64,000 nucleotides of DNA, taken from positions 2,194,658-2,258,657 of the forward strand of contig NZ_JH636435.1 of the NCBI RefSeq assembly GCF_000255655.1, read 5' to 3'. Origin of the DNA: Schlesneria paludicola DSM 18645. GTDB taxonomy: Bacteria > Planctomycetota > Planctomycetia > Planctomycetales > Planctomycetaceae. The position numbers and the translations under genes are program-made. The notes beneath the pieces are model-generated. The model did not search any database and was not told where the DNA came from. It saw nothing but the letters and a program-made list of their open reading frames with translations. Below, piece by piece: positions 19,745-30,120 of this stretch (position 1 is the first letter of the stretch; every line of letters starts with the position of its first letter).

Positions 19745-19812
19745 TGCAAACGTCCTTACGACTGACGACCAACACGCACGACGAACGTTTCACTCGTTCC
19801 CATGCCACAAAT

Positions 19813-22800
19813 TCATTTGACGAACAGGAATTCCTGGAACAGGAACATCGCCCGGGCCAAATCGGTCCAAAGCGACTTTTCGCCCGTGGCATCAACCATC
19901 GTGCCCCACGATTTGATCTTCTCTTCAGCCACGGCCAACTGCCGCTTGTCGGTATTCCACTGCTGACGTTCCGCCTCAGACATGGCGGCCACGATCTGCG
20001 CATCCGATACGAAAAACGGCGCCGCCAGTGACGATGCCAATACTTCTTCGGCGCTCAATGCACGGTCATAAAGCTGAGCCCGCAGGATACGCCCCGCCAA
20101 CATCCGATTGCCACCCGCTGGCAGGTGCCGAATCCCGAATCCAATGATGGCTTCCCCCGCCTTGAACTCTTGCGGACCATTGCTTTGATACGACTTTCCA
20201 TACGGCTGACCTTCGCGGTAACCAATCACCTGACCATCATTTTGATAGACGATGGCCACTTGCACGGGGCGATTTCCAGCGTCCGTTTCAGGTGGAGCCT
20301 GGAACGACTGAGTCCTTGCAAAATTATTGCTGCCAGACAGCCATTCTTGAGGATTCTGCTCCGCAAACACGATCGAATCGAACGTTCCACCATCGCGCGA
20401 CTGAATGGTCATCGCTCCGCCGCCACGCTGATTCAAACCATCCAACTGAACCCAGATCTCGAGTGTTTTCGCCTTGAGGCTTTGCGTTAAGGGAGCAGTG
20501 ATGACGTAACCTTGTTGATTCAGAGACAAGAAGCCGTTCTCGACCGACGCCCCGCCAAACAATTGTCCATGCGCCAACCCAATGACATCATGCAGATCAC
20601 CATCAAACTGCCAACGGCCGATGGGGCGCGGAGCAACCTGCTTGCCGACGTCTGGATTCACTTTCATTTCAATCAGCTTCCTCTGCCGCACCGATTCGAC
20701 CAGCGATTGAATGGCATTCTTGCGTTCCTCCAATTGACGCCGGACCATAGCGACTTGCGTGGCAATCTGAGCGCGCTCTGCTTTGATCGTTGTCAGATAC
20801 GATTTGAATTCGCGAATTTCGTCAGGCAGAGCCGGGCGGCCAAGTGCCGTCAGGAACATGGTGTTCAATCGCGCCTCGTCACTCGTCGAGACTTCCGCCA
20901 TCAGTCGATCGGCCCACGCGGAGGCCAGCTCATCGAGACGCTGATCGTTCAACATTGTTAGAGACTGTGCGGGAACATTCGTCACATCCCGCCGTCCCAT
21001 CGCACTGAACGGCTCGGGAAAATCGAAAGCACGCAGGAATGGATCGAGTGAATTCCGTGCCACCCGCACATAGATACTGCGACGCGCCGACCGTCCGTCG
21101 ACAGGGGGGCCGTACAGATCTTGATTTAAAGTTTGAGTCGCACTGAGTAACGAATCACGAATCGCCTCGGCCTCCAATCGCCGCAGATGAGCGTGAGACA
21201 GATATTCATTGTCAGGATCAATCTGCTGCGACGCCTCGGACGGTCGCGACGACAACTGCCACGTCTTCGACGTCACCGCAAAGCGAATCATTTCTTTGAT
21301 CGATCCTCCTTCGCTCTTGAATCGGGTCGCGAGATGATCCAGCAGTTCAGGATGAGTCGGCGGCAGGCCGAGGCGGCCAAAGTTGTCAGGGGTTGCGACG
21401 ATTCCTCGACCAAACAAATGGTGCCAGATGCGATTGACGATCACCCGACGCGCCAATGGATTGTCGTCCCTTAGTAAGTCTTCCGCCAACTGCCGACGTC
21501 CGCTTTGGCTCGTCTGATACGGCGTCGCATCAATCGCCTCCAGGAATCGACGGGGCACTTCGTCGGACGGATGCTTGTGGTTTCCACGCTCGAAGAGCCG
21601 TTGGTTTCGAGCGACCGTTTCCTGCACTCCTGGCACACGTGTCGGTACGACGATCGCTTCTTCCAGGCGTCGATACTCCGAGAGCAGCGGTTTGACTGTC
21701 GTCAGCTGTTCCAGTTGATTCGGCAATAACCCCTGTTTCAAGCAGGCGTCGAGCATCCGTGCTTGAGCGTCCGTCAGGTCTTGATTTCGCCACGCATTCA
21801 CGGCCGTCACCAGTGCGACGACGTACCGGTTTGCCAGTTCTTCCAGCGAGCGCGGTGGCTGCTGAGCGGCCGATTCAAAGAGTGGGTCGAGAAACTCTTG
21901 CGAATCCGTCACGGGCCCCGGTTCACCCTTTTTCACGACAAATGCCTCTGAGATTCCGAACCAGGATCGCGGTTCATTGTTGACGATCACAGGCGCATCG
22001 GGTCCCGTGGCGAGTTCGAGATGGAAATCGTCTCCGTTCCAATAGGTCAGATCAAATTTCTGCCACTGCCATTCGGGTGCGATCTTTCGCACGGGAAACA
22101 CCGTGCCATCCCGCGGGTAGTCTTGGACGACATAGCGGATGCTCGATCCGCCATCGCCAATCACGCGCACCCACAGGTCATACTCGTCGTCGAGATGAAC
22201 GTCTGCCGAAGAGAAATTTGCGGCATGCTTCGCGGTCAACTTGTTCGTAAAAACCCCCGCTGGATAAATCGCACTGAGAACGCGATCTCCTTCGGCCGCC
22301 ACGGCAAACTCGCCTGCTGGCGATGGTTGCTCGTCCAGTCCTACCCCTGCACGGAACCAGCTCGCGCTATCCGCTGGCTGCGCCAAGTTCCAACTACGGA
22401 AACGGGGATGTGTTAACAATGCCGCACGCCGTTCACGATCCGCCGTCCACGCGGCTTCACGCCGCTTCCAGGCGTCATCGAAACTTATCCCACTGCTCAG
22501 ATCCTGTTGAAGCAGAGCCCAGTGTTGCAGCAGATGTTTCGGCTGATCCGACTTCTGCCAGAGACTCGAATCCTTCAAAAGGCGTTGATGGAGCTGCGGC
22601 ACATAGACCCGCCAACTGTCCGCAATACTCGACCGAATTTTCGGTTTTAGCGCCGCAAGTGCTTCGCGATTTCGATTCAGTTCCTCGGTACTGTTGATCG
22701 CATTTCGTCCGGGACGACACGACCCCAAAACTCCAAACAGGGCGTAGTAGTCCCGTTGGCTGATCGCATCAAACTTGTGATCGTGACAACGTGCACAGGC

Positions 22801-23892
22801 CACCGTCAGTCCCAGAAACGCTTTCGAGAACGTATTGATTTCGTCATCGATGAATCGGACTTTCTCATCGAGCGGATCGGTCGGCGCAAACCCGTGAAAA
22901 ACCATTCGCCAATGCGCGGGGCCGATCATCGATTCATTGATACCCAGTACGGGATTCAGCCGTGGCTGTTCAAGCAAATCGCCCGCAATATGCTCGCGGA
23001 CAAGCTGGTCGTATGACACGCCCGAGTTCAGCGCCCGGATCAGGTAGTCGCGATACCGCCACGCGTTCTCAATCGTTGGATCGCCTTCGGACCCGTGCGT
23101 TTCGGCATAACGAATCCAGTCCATCCAGTGTCGCGCCCAGCGTTCGCCAAAATGAGGACTTTCGAGAAGATGATTGACCAGCAATTCAAAGCCACCCGGC
23201 TGTTCCAAGCGAGCGGTCCAAGATTCGACCTCCTCCGCCGTCGGCGGTAGACCGATAAGGGCAAAGTAAAGTCGTCGAACGAGCACGCGCGATTCAGCCG
23301 CTTCACTCGTCTTCAACCCTTTTTCCCGTAGCTTGGCGAGGACGAACAGGTCGATGGGATGCACCGACCACGAATTCTCGGCAAGCTTTGGGGGAGCGAC
23401 ATCGTGAATGGGCTGAAAACTCCACCAGGCCTTGCGTTTCTGCAGGACCTGCTCCCAAGCCGTTGCCGCGGCCAGTTCTTCGGCCGAGGGCGGAACATCG
23501 CGTGGGTCGGGTGCTCCCATCGCGATCCACTTCTCAAAGTCAGCGATCACCCGATCGTCCAACTTTGCGCCGTCTTGTGGCATGTTCATTCCGACCACTT
23601 CGTGGCGAAGAATCGGCAATAAGCGACTTTCGGCGGGGTTTCTCGGCACGATGATCGCGCCGCCGTCGCCCCCTTTCAACAGGGCTGCACGATGATCGAC
23701 GGCCAATTCACTGTCGGCTCGTATCGCAGAATTGTGGCACTTGTAACACTGTTCCACGAGAACCGGACGGATCTTGGTCTCAAAGAACTCAATTTGCGAC
23801 GGATCGATCGGGTCGGCGGCCGGCGTCAGGCGCGCACCAACCACCACGATCCCACAAACGATGGCACACACAAATCCACGTGCTCGAAACAT
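19813..23892 (-). CDS. Exported planctomycete cytochrome C-domain protein: PSCyt1 - DUF1549 - DUF1553 - LamG-like
   Basis: 1359 residues from ATG 23892, which has GGAG seven bases upstream; the frame opens at a TTG 14 codons earlier. A signal peptide ([20 protein letters not shown]) is followed by the PSCyt1 haem domain with CYKCH (Cys49, Cys52, His53) and [14 protein letters not shown]1549 comes next ([21 protein letters not shown]; a second CARCH motif in the [12 protein letters not shown] stretch), then an inserted beta-rich segment, DUF1553 ([29 protein letters not shown] ... [10 protein letters not shown]) and a C-terminal concanavalin-type LamG-like domain (~1100-1290). Role unknown; large exported polymer-binding or redox function is a common guess. 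Sits between the IclR gene and DUF1501. Confidence 0.88.
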   Translation of the reverse strand: MFRARGFVCAIVCGIVVVGARLTPAADPIDPSQIEFFETKIRPVLVEQCYKCHNSAIRADSELAVDHRAALLKGGDGGAIIVPRNPAESRLLPILRHEVVGMNMPQDGAKLDDRVIADFEKWIAMGAPDPRDVPPSAEELAAATAWEQVLQKRKAWWSFQPIHDVAPPKLAENSWSVHPIDLFVLAKLREKGLKTSEAAESRVLVRRLYFALIGLPPTAEEVESWTARLEQPGGFELLVNHLLESPHFGERWARHWMDWIRYAETHGSEGDPTIENAWRYRDYLIRALNSGVSYDQLVREHIAGDLLEQPRLNPVLGINESMIGPAHWRMVFHGFAPTDPLDEKVRFIDDEINTFSKAFLGLTVACARCHDHKFDAISQRDYYALFGVLGSCRPGRNAINSTEELNRNREALAALKPKIRSSIADSWRVYVPQLHQRLLKDSSLWQKSDQPKHLLQHWALLQQDLSSGISFDDAWKRREAAWTADRERRAALLTHPRFRSWNLAQPADSASWFRAGVGLDEQPSPAGEFAVAAEGDRVLSAIYPAGVFTNKLTAKHAANFSSADVHLDDEYDLWVRVIGDGGSSIRYVVQDYPRDGTVFPVRKIAPEWQWQKFDLTYWNGDDFHLELATGPDAPVIVNNEPRSWFGISEAFVVKKGEPGPVTDSQEFLDPLFESAAQQPPRSLEELANRYVVALVTAVNAWRNQDLTDAQARMLDACLKQGLLPNQLEQLTTVKPLLSEYRRLEEAIVVPTRVPGVQETVARNQRLFERGNHKHPSDEVPRRFLEAIDATPYQTSQSGRRQLAEDLLRDDNPLARRVIVNRIWHHLFGRGIVATPDNFGRLGLPPTHPELLDHLATRFKSEGGSIKEMIRFAVTSKTWQLSSRPSEASQQIDPDNEYLSHAHLRRLEAEAIRDSLLSATQTLNQDLYGPPVDGRSARRSIYVRVARNSLDPFLRAFDFPEPFSAMGRRDVTNVPAQSLTMLNDQRLDELASAWADRLMAEVSTSDEARLNTMFLTALGRPALPDEIREFKSYLTTIKAERAQIATQVAMVRRQLEERKNAIQSLVESVRQRKLIEMKVNPDVGKQVAPRPIGRWQFDGDLHDVIGLAHGQLFGGASVENGFLSLNQQGYVITAPLTQSLKAKTLEIWVQLDGLNQRGGGAMTIQSRDGGTFDSIVFAEQNPQEWLSGSNNFARTQSFQAPPETDAGNRPVQVAIVYQNDGQVIGYREGQPYGKSYQSNGPQEFKAGEAIIGFGIRHLPAGGNRMLAGRILRAQLYDRALSAEEVLASSLAAPFFVSDAQIVAAMSEAERQQWNTDKRQLAVAEEKIKSWGTMVDATGEKSLWTDLARAMFLFQEFLFVK

Positions 23893-23946
23893 CCGCCGAC
23901 TCCAGGCTCGTTGCTCACATTGCAGTTCTGACAACCGGTCACCGTG

Positions 23947-24735
23947 TCATGAGTGCTGATTGAATTCATCCGACGCCTGACGCGCCCCGTGCTTGACCAC
24001 TTCACCAATCACTTCAAATTCATCCTCAGGAATGCGCGACATCGGTGCGGCAATCGTAATCGCGCCCACCGCATTTCCATGCCGATCAAGAATCGGCGCC
24101 GCGACACAGTGAATACCGGCCATTCCCTCGGCTCGATCAACGGCAAACCCCATTTCGCGAATTTGCACTAGCTCTTGTCGAAACGCTTTGCGAGAGCTGA
24201 TCGTCGTCTCGGTAAATCGCTTAAACTGAAGCTTCTCAACGACGACATCGCGTTCCTCCTCGGGCAGAAATGCCACGATCGCCTTTCCAGGAGCGCAGCT
24301 ATAGCACGGACAGCGGGCCCCCAGGTCGGCGGAGTATTTGAACGGGTGCACCGAAAGCAGTTGCTCGATCACCACCATCTCGACACCGTTCAGGCAGCAT
24401 AACTGCGTCGTTTCACCCGTCGCGTTCCGTACCCGACGCATCGCGGGAAATGCACTCTCGGCGAATCCGCGGGAGGGTGTCCGCGGTTGCCCGAGCGAGA
24501 GCAGGCGGTTCGTCATAAAGTATCGTTTGGTTCGGTCATCGCGTGAGAGATAACTCAATTCGACAAGAGTTCTCACGATCCTCAGGACTGACGCCCCGGG
24601 CAGAGCCAATTCGTCAGTGATCTCGCGCAGCGTCGCCCCTTCAGGCCGTCCGGCCAAAACCTCCAGCACATCCAGCCCGCGTTGCAGGCTGGTCACCTCG
24701 GACCGGGACTTCGGCTTCAGATTCTCACCGCTCAT
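23947..24735 (-). CDS. IclR-family transcriptional regulator
   Basis: 262 residues from ATG 24735 (a GTG three codons upstream is possible). N-terminal winged helix (about 14-75: [45 protein letters not shown]) and the C-terminal IclR effector domain with [18 protein letters not shown] and [25 protein letters not shown]. IclR proteins bind small carboxylates or aromatic compounds. The gene ends 54 bases before the cytochrome/DUF1553 gene on the same strand, so it probably controls that operon and itself. A candidate operator, an 8-base inverted repeat, lies directly upstream (24754-24787). Confidence 0.9.
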   Translation of the reverse strand: MSGENLKPKSRSEVTSLQRGLDVLEVLAGRPEGATLREITDELALPGASVLRIVRTLVELSYLSRDDRTKRYFMTNRLLSLGQPRTPSRGFAESAFPAMRRVRNATGETTQLCCLNGVEMVVIEQLLSVHPFKYSADLGARCPCYSCAPGKAIVAFLPEEERDVVVEKLQFKRFTETTISSRKAFRQELVQIREMGFAVDRAEGMAGIHCVAAPILDRHGNAVGAITIAAPMSRIPEDEFEVIGEVVKHGARQASDEFNQHS

Positions 24736-24748
24736 AGACGACACGCCC

Positions 24749-24807
24749 TGACAATTTCAATGGATGAACCGATTTCACTATTGAAATCTTGTTCCAGACA
24801 CTTGTCA
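24749..24807. promoter_or_regulatory. Candidate IclR operator, nested inverted repeats
   Basis: ATTTCAAT (24754-24761) pairs exactly with ATTGAAAT (24780-24787) across 18 bases; an outer pair TGACAA (24749-24754) / TTGTCA (24802-24807) overlaps it. The site is immediately upstream of the IclR start, as expected for autoregulation. Binding is inference. Confidence 0.4.
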
Positions 24808-24902
24808 AGGTGTGCTCAGCCCCGGCGCGCTTCGAAAACTCGAGTCATTCTGCGCGCGACGACGCGGCGTGAATCAAATTTCGCTGAACGCATCGAAGAC
24901 GG

Positions 24903-24927
24903 AAGGCCACATTCGGCCTTTTTTTTT
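24903..24927 (+). terminator. Orphan terminator-like hairpin facing the plus strand
   Basis: AAGGCC, loop ACATTC, GGCCTT running into nine T (24919-24927). It points along the plus strand although both flanking genes are on the minus strand, so no known transcript ends here; an unseen small plus-strand RNA from the IclR promoter region is possible. Confidence 0.5.
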
Positions 24928-24961
24928 GCGCCGCGCACGCCGAACAGACTGTTGAACTCAT

Positions 24962-25420
24962 CTATTTGAGTTCAATCTGAATCGCATCCGTGCCACCCGG
25001 GGGAATTTCCACCACGACGCCTGAGGTGTCGGGACTCTGATACTTCTTGTCGATCTTGACTTTCGGTGGAGGTGGGGTCGTTCCAATCCTGACGAGTCCC
25101 TTCGACATCGGGTCATCCTCCGGGTTGCCCACGTAATTGATCGCGACGCGATGTGAACCTGGGACCGCTCCATCGTTCGGCCGATTCGTCCCCAACACGA
25201 ACTGTCCGTCTTTGTCGGTCATTCCAATCGCAGAGCGATCTTTTTCAGGAGCCAGAAGCACCGAATGAAAGGGAAGGGGCTTCCCCTGGTAAAGCAGCAC
25301 TCCTTTGGCAGGTACCGTTGCGACAATCTTGCCCGTCGGCTGTGCCGGCGCACACCCAACAACACCCCAGACTGTGACGAGCAGAAGTCGGAGTCGCGCC
25401 GATACCTTAAGCCCCCTCAT
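24962..25420 (-). CDS. Small planctomycete lipoprotein of the third DUF1559 module
   Basis: 152 residues from ATG 25420, chosen because AAGGAG lies seven to eight bases upstream and because it places the signal peptide at the N-terminus; the open frame extends to 25516. Lipobox VVGC is followed by APAQPTGKIVATVPAKGVLLYQGKPLPFHSVLLAPE, a short beta-sandwich with a TDKDGQFVLG turn and SHRVAINYVG, then a Pro-rich linker (GTTPPPPKVKI) and VVVEIPPGG. Predicted lipid-anchored, outside the cytoplasm. It lies 120 bases downstream of the DUF1559 gene on the same strand. Function unknown. Confidence 0.75.
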   Translation of the reverse strand: MRGLKVSARLRLLLVTVWGVVGCAPAQPTGKIVATVPAKGVLLYQGKPLPFHSVLLAPEKDRSAIGMTDKDGQFVLGTNRPNDGAVPGSHRVAINYVGNPEDDPMSKGLVRIGTTPPPPKVKIDKKYQSPDTSGVVVEIPPGGTDAIQIELK

Positions 25421-25540
25421 GTTCTTCTCCTTTTCAACTTCACGCAGTTCATCGGCCGAGATCGCCGTGACCGATGAACTGAAAACAACAGGCATACCCA
25501 TCCAGAAGACGGTCACGATTAAGAAGTCAGTCGCGTTGGA

Positions 25541-26602
25541 TTAGTAGTCGCCTAGAGTTTCCCCGTTCGACTTCGTTCCAACGCCATTCCAGACCGTTGC
25601 ATCCACGTTTTCGCTTGCAAACCGGACAGACCCATCAGCCAAGACGTAGTTCACACCGCCAGGATGATAGCTGCGAGCCGCCATATGCCCTTGATAGAGC
25701 GTGCGGGTGATACAGTCGCGCAGCTTTGCATTGGGCGTCAGCGTGTGCGTGTAGTAGGTCGCGACATTCAATCCGCGGTACCATTCCAACCCGCGATACG
25801 TCCACCCAGGCAACGCGCGGTTCTCACATTGCGAAGCATTCGGAAACAAGAGATCAGCGCCCGCCCAAGTCGTCCCAGCCGGCGGCGCGGTCGCCACGCG
25901 AAAGTCATTCGGGTCCCCTGCGGCAACGATTGCCATCGAGGCGCTACCCGACTGAGCCGCATTCCCATTGTTCGGTCCCAACTTGATCTCCGCAAACATG
26001 GCGGTACTGCTTGTCCCGTCAGTCACATCTCGAATGCGAGTGCTGGAGTTGCGGAAAAACATGCCGTGGTACTGAGTTGACGGGATCGTAGTGGACGGAT
26101 TCCCGACGGTCGTCATCGTTCCTGCCATGTTCGCATGTGAGCCCAAACACTGCATGTAATTTGTTGACTCGGCCTGGACAAGCTGCGCGACCAAATTGAT
26201 CTGCTGCATTGGATCAGAGGGACAATGAAAACCTGGAACAACCAGCATTCGTTCCAGAGCTTCAGACGCGGCTGGGTTTCCGTTGATCTGATCATTAATG
26301 TCATGCGCATTATAGGCATTTCCCTGATCAAGATACGGCAGAATGTAAAACTGGGCAGACGCCTGTGGAATCTCGCCCGCCCCAAAGTTGTAGGAACAGT
26401 CCCCCATCGGGAATACCGAGAATGACGACTCGTAGTTGTGCAGTGCGAGTCCGATCTGCTTGAGATTATTCTTACATTGCGTTCGTCGTGCCGCTTCTCG
26501 CGCCTGTTGAACAGCAGGCAATAACAAGGCGACCAGCACCCCAATAATCGCAATCACCACTAAAAGCTCAATCAACGTAAATGCACGCCTTTTCGACATC
26601 AC
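25541..26602 (-). CDS. DUF1559 protein with prepilin-type N-terminus
   Basis: 353 residues. N-terminus [23 protein letters not shown] has Ala instead of Gly at the -1 position of the prepilin cleavage site, which prepilin peptidases often tolerate less well; Glu5 is kept. [43 protein letters not shown] and the C-terminal HPGGVNYVLADGSVRFASENVD confirm the family. It is upstream of its lipoprotein partner, the reverse order to the modules at 7.6-12.2 kb. The upstream region is long and A+T-rich with a strong hairpin at 27065-27092. Confidence 0.87.
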   Translation of the reverse strand: MMSKRRAFTLIELLVVIAIIGVLVALLLPAVQQAREAARRTQCKNNLKQIGLALHNYESSFSVFPMGDCSYNFGAGEIPQASAQFYILPYLDQGNAYNAHDINDQINGNPAASEALERMLVVPGFHCPSDPMQQINLVAQLVQAESTNYMQCLGSHANMAGTMTTVGNPSTTIPSTQYHGMFFRNSSTRIRDVTDGTSSTAMFAEIKLGPNNGNAAQSGSASMAIVAAGDPNDFRVATAPPAGTTWAGADLLFPNASQCENRALPGWTYRGLEWYRGLNVATYYTHTLTPNAKLRDCITRTLYQGHMAARSYHPGGVNYVLADGSVRFASENVDATVWNGVGTKSNGETLGDY

Positions 26603-27779
26603 GAATCTCCAGTCAAATTAAAATGACGATTCAAAAACAGCATCAAATCCGCATTCTGGATGTATCAATGGGGCAACGATCATGGATCAAACAGGGGGGA
26701 AAGGCCCATTGGTCGTCACGAAGTCATGGCGAGTTTGAATCTTCGCAGCGCCAGCCGCCGTCGCTTCAACAAGAATTTGCCCCCTGCGGTGGCCGTTACC
26801 GCGCATGTTTTCATGCTCTCGATCGCCGTCCTTCGTTGCGACAACGGGAACACAACCGTATTCAGACTTCTTGAAGGATTGACGATGATCTCGTGAAAAC
26901 TGGTGGAACCCGATCAAACATTGCGTTCATCGGGATCGCGCGTTGACTCTCGAACAGGTCGGCACAAATGAAATCACGACAGATCTAATAGCACCACACA
27001 CCTTACAATTGTGTAACGTCAATCAGAATTGAATTCTTTGGTCTTCAGAAGAATGTCACACACTCGCGGACTCCATTGAAACGGAGTCCGCGATCAACTT
27101 TGCGACAATTCCGTCTGAAACAGGCAAAAAACGACATGGCGTATCGAACAATCCTCGATGATAAGTCGTTGTGATTTGTTCAGAATTGAAAGGCAAACTT
27201 AAATCGAAATGACTGCATTGTTGATGTTAACTATTCTACAAACAAATCGAGTGAGTCAATAAGAATAATATCGCCGGTCGAAACCTACAAATGGCCGGCA
27301 CCATGCCTTATAACAAATCGAAGAACATATACGTAAACACACAATGCAATGCACACCCGAACACACATCCTTCATCCAGTCGCCAGTTGAATTTAGACAA
27401 CAGGCACTTTGAGATTCGCGAGCAAGGCGCGTTCTTGAGTCGGAGCGGCACAGGGTCGTTCACGAGTCGGGGATTGACACATTGTCATCGCAGCAGACGT
27501 GTGACGCCGCGTAAGGCTCGTGCAGCCGAGTCAGCCCTTGCCGATCAAAATGGATCGATTCCCATTGATGAGTCGTGAACAGAGCGATGAGTGGTACCCG
27601 TGCCGGTGAATTCAGCAGCCTGTACAGGAATTCGTGGAGAGCCTGCCAACGATAACCGGTAGAGATCCTTATCTTTGTTGTTCGATTTCGCGGGGATTCG
27701 CAGGGCCGATACCAGTACGAGGCGCTTGAAGTCACATGCGGACTTCTTCATAAACAATGCAACGCCGTGGAGCCACCTC
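26603..27779. promoter_or_regulatory. Long intergenic region between divergent DUF1559 and Fpg/Nei genes
   Basis: Nearly 1.2 kb without a supported gene. About 26940-27350 is visibly A+T-rich. It holds the strong hairpin at 27065-27092 and a shared 11-base string (27079-27089, reading GGACTCCGTTT on the minus strand) that also occurs upstream of the lipoprotein module at 7.6 kb. The ribosome binding site of the glycosylase gene (GGAG, seven bases before ATG 27780) closes the region. Confidence 0.45.
27065..27092. repeat. Perfect 10-bp hairpin CGCGGACTCC / GGAGTCCGCG
   Basis: CGCGGACTCC (27065-27074), loop ATTGAAAC, GGAGTCCGCG (27083-27092), located about 460 bases upstream of the DUF1559 gene within A+T-rich DNA. 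No T-tract follows in either direction, so it is not an ordinary terminator. Confidence 0.6.
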
Positions 27780-28664
27780 ATGCCGGAACTGCCTGATATC
27801 ATGATCTATCTCGATGCCCTACAGCCACGGGTGCACGATCAGCGCCTGGAGCAGGTACGCATCGCCAATCCGTTCCTGCTTCGCACTGTTGATCCACCCA
27901 TCGAATCACTGATCGGCAAGCGAGCAACTCACCTGAAGCGTCTGGGAAAACGCATCGTGATCGGGTTCGAAGGAGATCTCTGGTTGATCATGCACTTGAT
28001 GATTGCCGGGCGATTGCACTGGAAGCCGGTCGGCACGAAGCTGCCCGGTAAGATGGGACTGGCCGCATTCGACTTCACGAATGGAAGTCTCACGCTGACC
28101 GAGGCTGGTTCTAAACGTCGGGCGTCGATTCATCTCGTCGCAGGAGAAGACGCAGCCAACAGACTCGACGCAGGCGGGATCGATGTGCTGAAGATGACTT
28201 CGAAGCAGTTTGCACAAGCTCTTACCAAGGACAACCACACCCTTAAACGAAGCCTGACCGACCCACGTCGATTCAGCGGGATCGGAAACGCCTATTCTGA
28301 CGAAATCTTGCATCACGCGCGATTGTCGCCCATCAAACTGACACAAAGGCTGACGGCGGACGAAGTCCAACGCTTGTATGTCGCCGTTCGTGAAACGTTG
28401 AAAGACTGGATCGCACGACTCAGACAACAAACCGGCGACAAATTTCCCGAAGGAGTCACTGCATTCCATCCCGAGATGGCTGTCCATGGTTGCTTCGGAC
28501 AGCCCTGTCCCGATTGCCACGCGCCGGTTCAGCGAATTCGCTATGCCGACAACGAAACAAACTATTGCGCTCGCTGTCAAACCGACGGACAAGTCCTGGC
28601 CGACCGATCTCTGTCATGTTTGCTGAAGAATGACTGGCCGCGTTCAATCGATGAATGGGACTAG
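27780..28664 (+). CDS. Formamidopyrimidine-DNA glycosylase / endonuclease VIII family
   Basis: 294 residues from ATG 27780. The start is fixed by the catalytic N-terminus MPELPD: Pro2 is the Schiff-base nucleophile and Glu3 the proton donor once Met is removed. [11 protein letters not shown] carries the family's central strand, and [19 protein letters not shown] is the helix-two-turn-helix. The C-terminal zinc finger is CPDCH ... CARC. The enzyme excises oxidised bases from DNA and nicks the strand. The second residue block reads DIMIYLDAL, not the usual EVE; with the unusual lysine context it could be Nei-like rather than MutM, so no symbol is given. It is isolated on the plus strand. Confidence 0.88.
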   Translation: MPELPDIMIYLDALQPRVHDQRLEQVRIANPFLLRTVDPPIESLIGKRATHLKRLGKRIVIGFEGDLWLIMHLMIAGRLHWKPVGTKLPGKMGLAAFDFTNGSLTLTEAGSKRRASIHLVAGEDAANRLDAGGIDVLKMTSKQFAQALTKDNHTLKRSLTDPRRFSGIGNAYSDEILHHARLSPIKLTQRLTADEVQRLYVAVRETLKDWIARLRQQTGDKFPEGVTAFHPEMAVHGCFGQPCPDCHAPVQRIRYADNETNYCARCQTDGQVLADRSLSCLLKNDWPRSIDEWD

Positions 28665-28719
28665 CTCTCCTACTGAACGGAGGGATGGGCCAACCGCGGA
28701 CTTTGAGGTCCGTGCGCGA

Positions 28720-30120
28720 TCAGGCAGACGCTTCCGCCATGATCGGCTTCGTTGAATCGAGCACCAATGCGGCACACCCGGACAGGACGAACATTCCCGC
28801 ACACACGGCGAAGAGATTGTTCCAATCCTGCAGGGCTGGGGTCTCGCCAAGTACCGCGTTGTAAATCAGCGGAGCGATCGCGGCTCCTAGATTGCCGAAC
28901 ATGTTGGTCCAGCCCATGATCGATGCGGTGAACTTTCCGCCGACATCCTGCGCATACGCCCAGAGCGCGGGAACCCCCAAATCACAGCAGAACGTGGCCA
29001 TGCTCAGACCGACAATGATCACCCACGGCAACCAGCGAGAATGAGGATCGGGCGTCGAAGCCAGCCCGACGAACAGACACATCAGATACCCGCATGCGGC
29101 CATAAACCGCGTGATCATCACCGGCAGTCGACGGCCCCACTTCAGACCAAATTGCCGCGCCATTCGATCTGTCCACCAGCCACCGCAAAACATCCCGAGA
29201 ATCCCCGCCAAGGTGGGAACGGCGGTCATCAGCGCTTGTTCGTTCAGTGGTACTGTGTGCACGCGTTCCAGATACCGCGGGAGCCAAGTCACAACGAATA
29301 GCCACCCAATGTTCGTGAACAACTGTGTCAGGCTGTTCCCCCACAAACTGGCAGTCGTTAGTACGGCCCTCCAAGGAAACGGAGGTTGATCTGCTGGCGC
29401 CGATCGGCTGTGATTCTTGTCACTCCCTTCGATCAGTTCACATTCGGCCTCGTTACACCAGGGATGTTGTCGCGGCGTATCTCGACAGATGATGGCAAAG
29501 GCAATTGCGATCACAATCCCCGCGGTACCGTACGCAATCAACACGGGACGCCATTCTCCCGCGTATGCCGTCATCAAGGCGGCTGTGAGGATTGGAGCGA
29601 GGCACGCCCCCGTGCGGCCACCAAGTGCCACCATCGAACTGGCCGCGCCCCGACGCGCGACGGGAAACCAGGCTCGAACCAGCCCACTACTGACGGGAAA
29701 GGCTCCCGCCTGAGCCGCGCCGCAGAGGAATCGAAGCTGCAAGATTTGCCAGACTTGTGTCGCGGCACCAATCATTCCCGTGAAGAGCGACCAGCCCAGG
29801 ATGTACGCCGTCAGCATTTTTCGCGGACCAAACCGATCGCTCAACCATCCCGCCGGAACTTGCGATAAGGCATACGACCAAAAGAACAGACTCAGAAACC
29901 AGCTCATCTGCGTTTGAGTCATCTGCAGATCTTCGCGAATCCGTTCCGACGCGATTCCCACCGCATATCGGTCGAGATACAGCAGACAGCCCATGACGGT
30001 CAGCATTCCCGTCAATTGAATCCGCACACTTGTCGACCGTGCAGCCGCGGGTTGAGCATCAACGAAGGACTCGGCCAATTTCGAACTGCCGCGTTTCGCC
30101 TCGGCTTCGACGTCACTCAT
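28720..30120 (-). CDS. MFS transporter, anion:cation symporter type
   Basis: 466 residues with about twelve membrane helices. The motif-A loop is GWLSDRFGPRKM after helix 2, with a second WTDRMARQFGLKWGRR-type loop in the middle; LDRYAVGIASERIREDL and FFWSYALSQVPAGWL are typical of the ACS branch that carries hexuronates, glucarate and related organic acids. Its start overlaps the end of the amidohydrolase gene by 8 bases, making it the last gene of the four-gene operon read from 33.4 kb downward. It most likely imports the operon's substrate, an organic or sugar acid. Confidence 0.87.
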   Translation of the reverse strand: MSDVEAEAKRGSSKLAESFVDAQPAAARSTSVRIQLTGMLTVMGCLLYLDRYAVGIASERIREDLQMTQTQMSWFLSLFFWSYALSQVPAGWLSDRFGPRKMLTAYILGWSLFTGMIGAATQVWQILQLRFLCGAAQAGAFPVSSGLVRAWFPVARRGAASSMVALGGRTGACLAPILTAALMTAYAGEWRPVLIAYGTAGIVIAIAFAIICRDTPRQHPWCNEAECELIEGSDKNHSRSAPADQPPFPWRAVLTTASLWGNSLTQLFTNIGWLFVVTWLPRYLERVHTVPLNEQALMTAVPTLAGILGMFCGGWWTDRMARQFGLKWGRRLPVMITRFMAACGYLMCLFVGLASTPDPHSRWLPWVIIVGLSMATFCCDLGVPALWAYAQDVGGKFTASIMGWTNMFGNLGAAIAPLIYNAVLGETPALQDWNNLFAVCAGMFVLSGCAALVLDSTKPIMAEASA

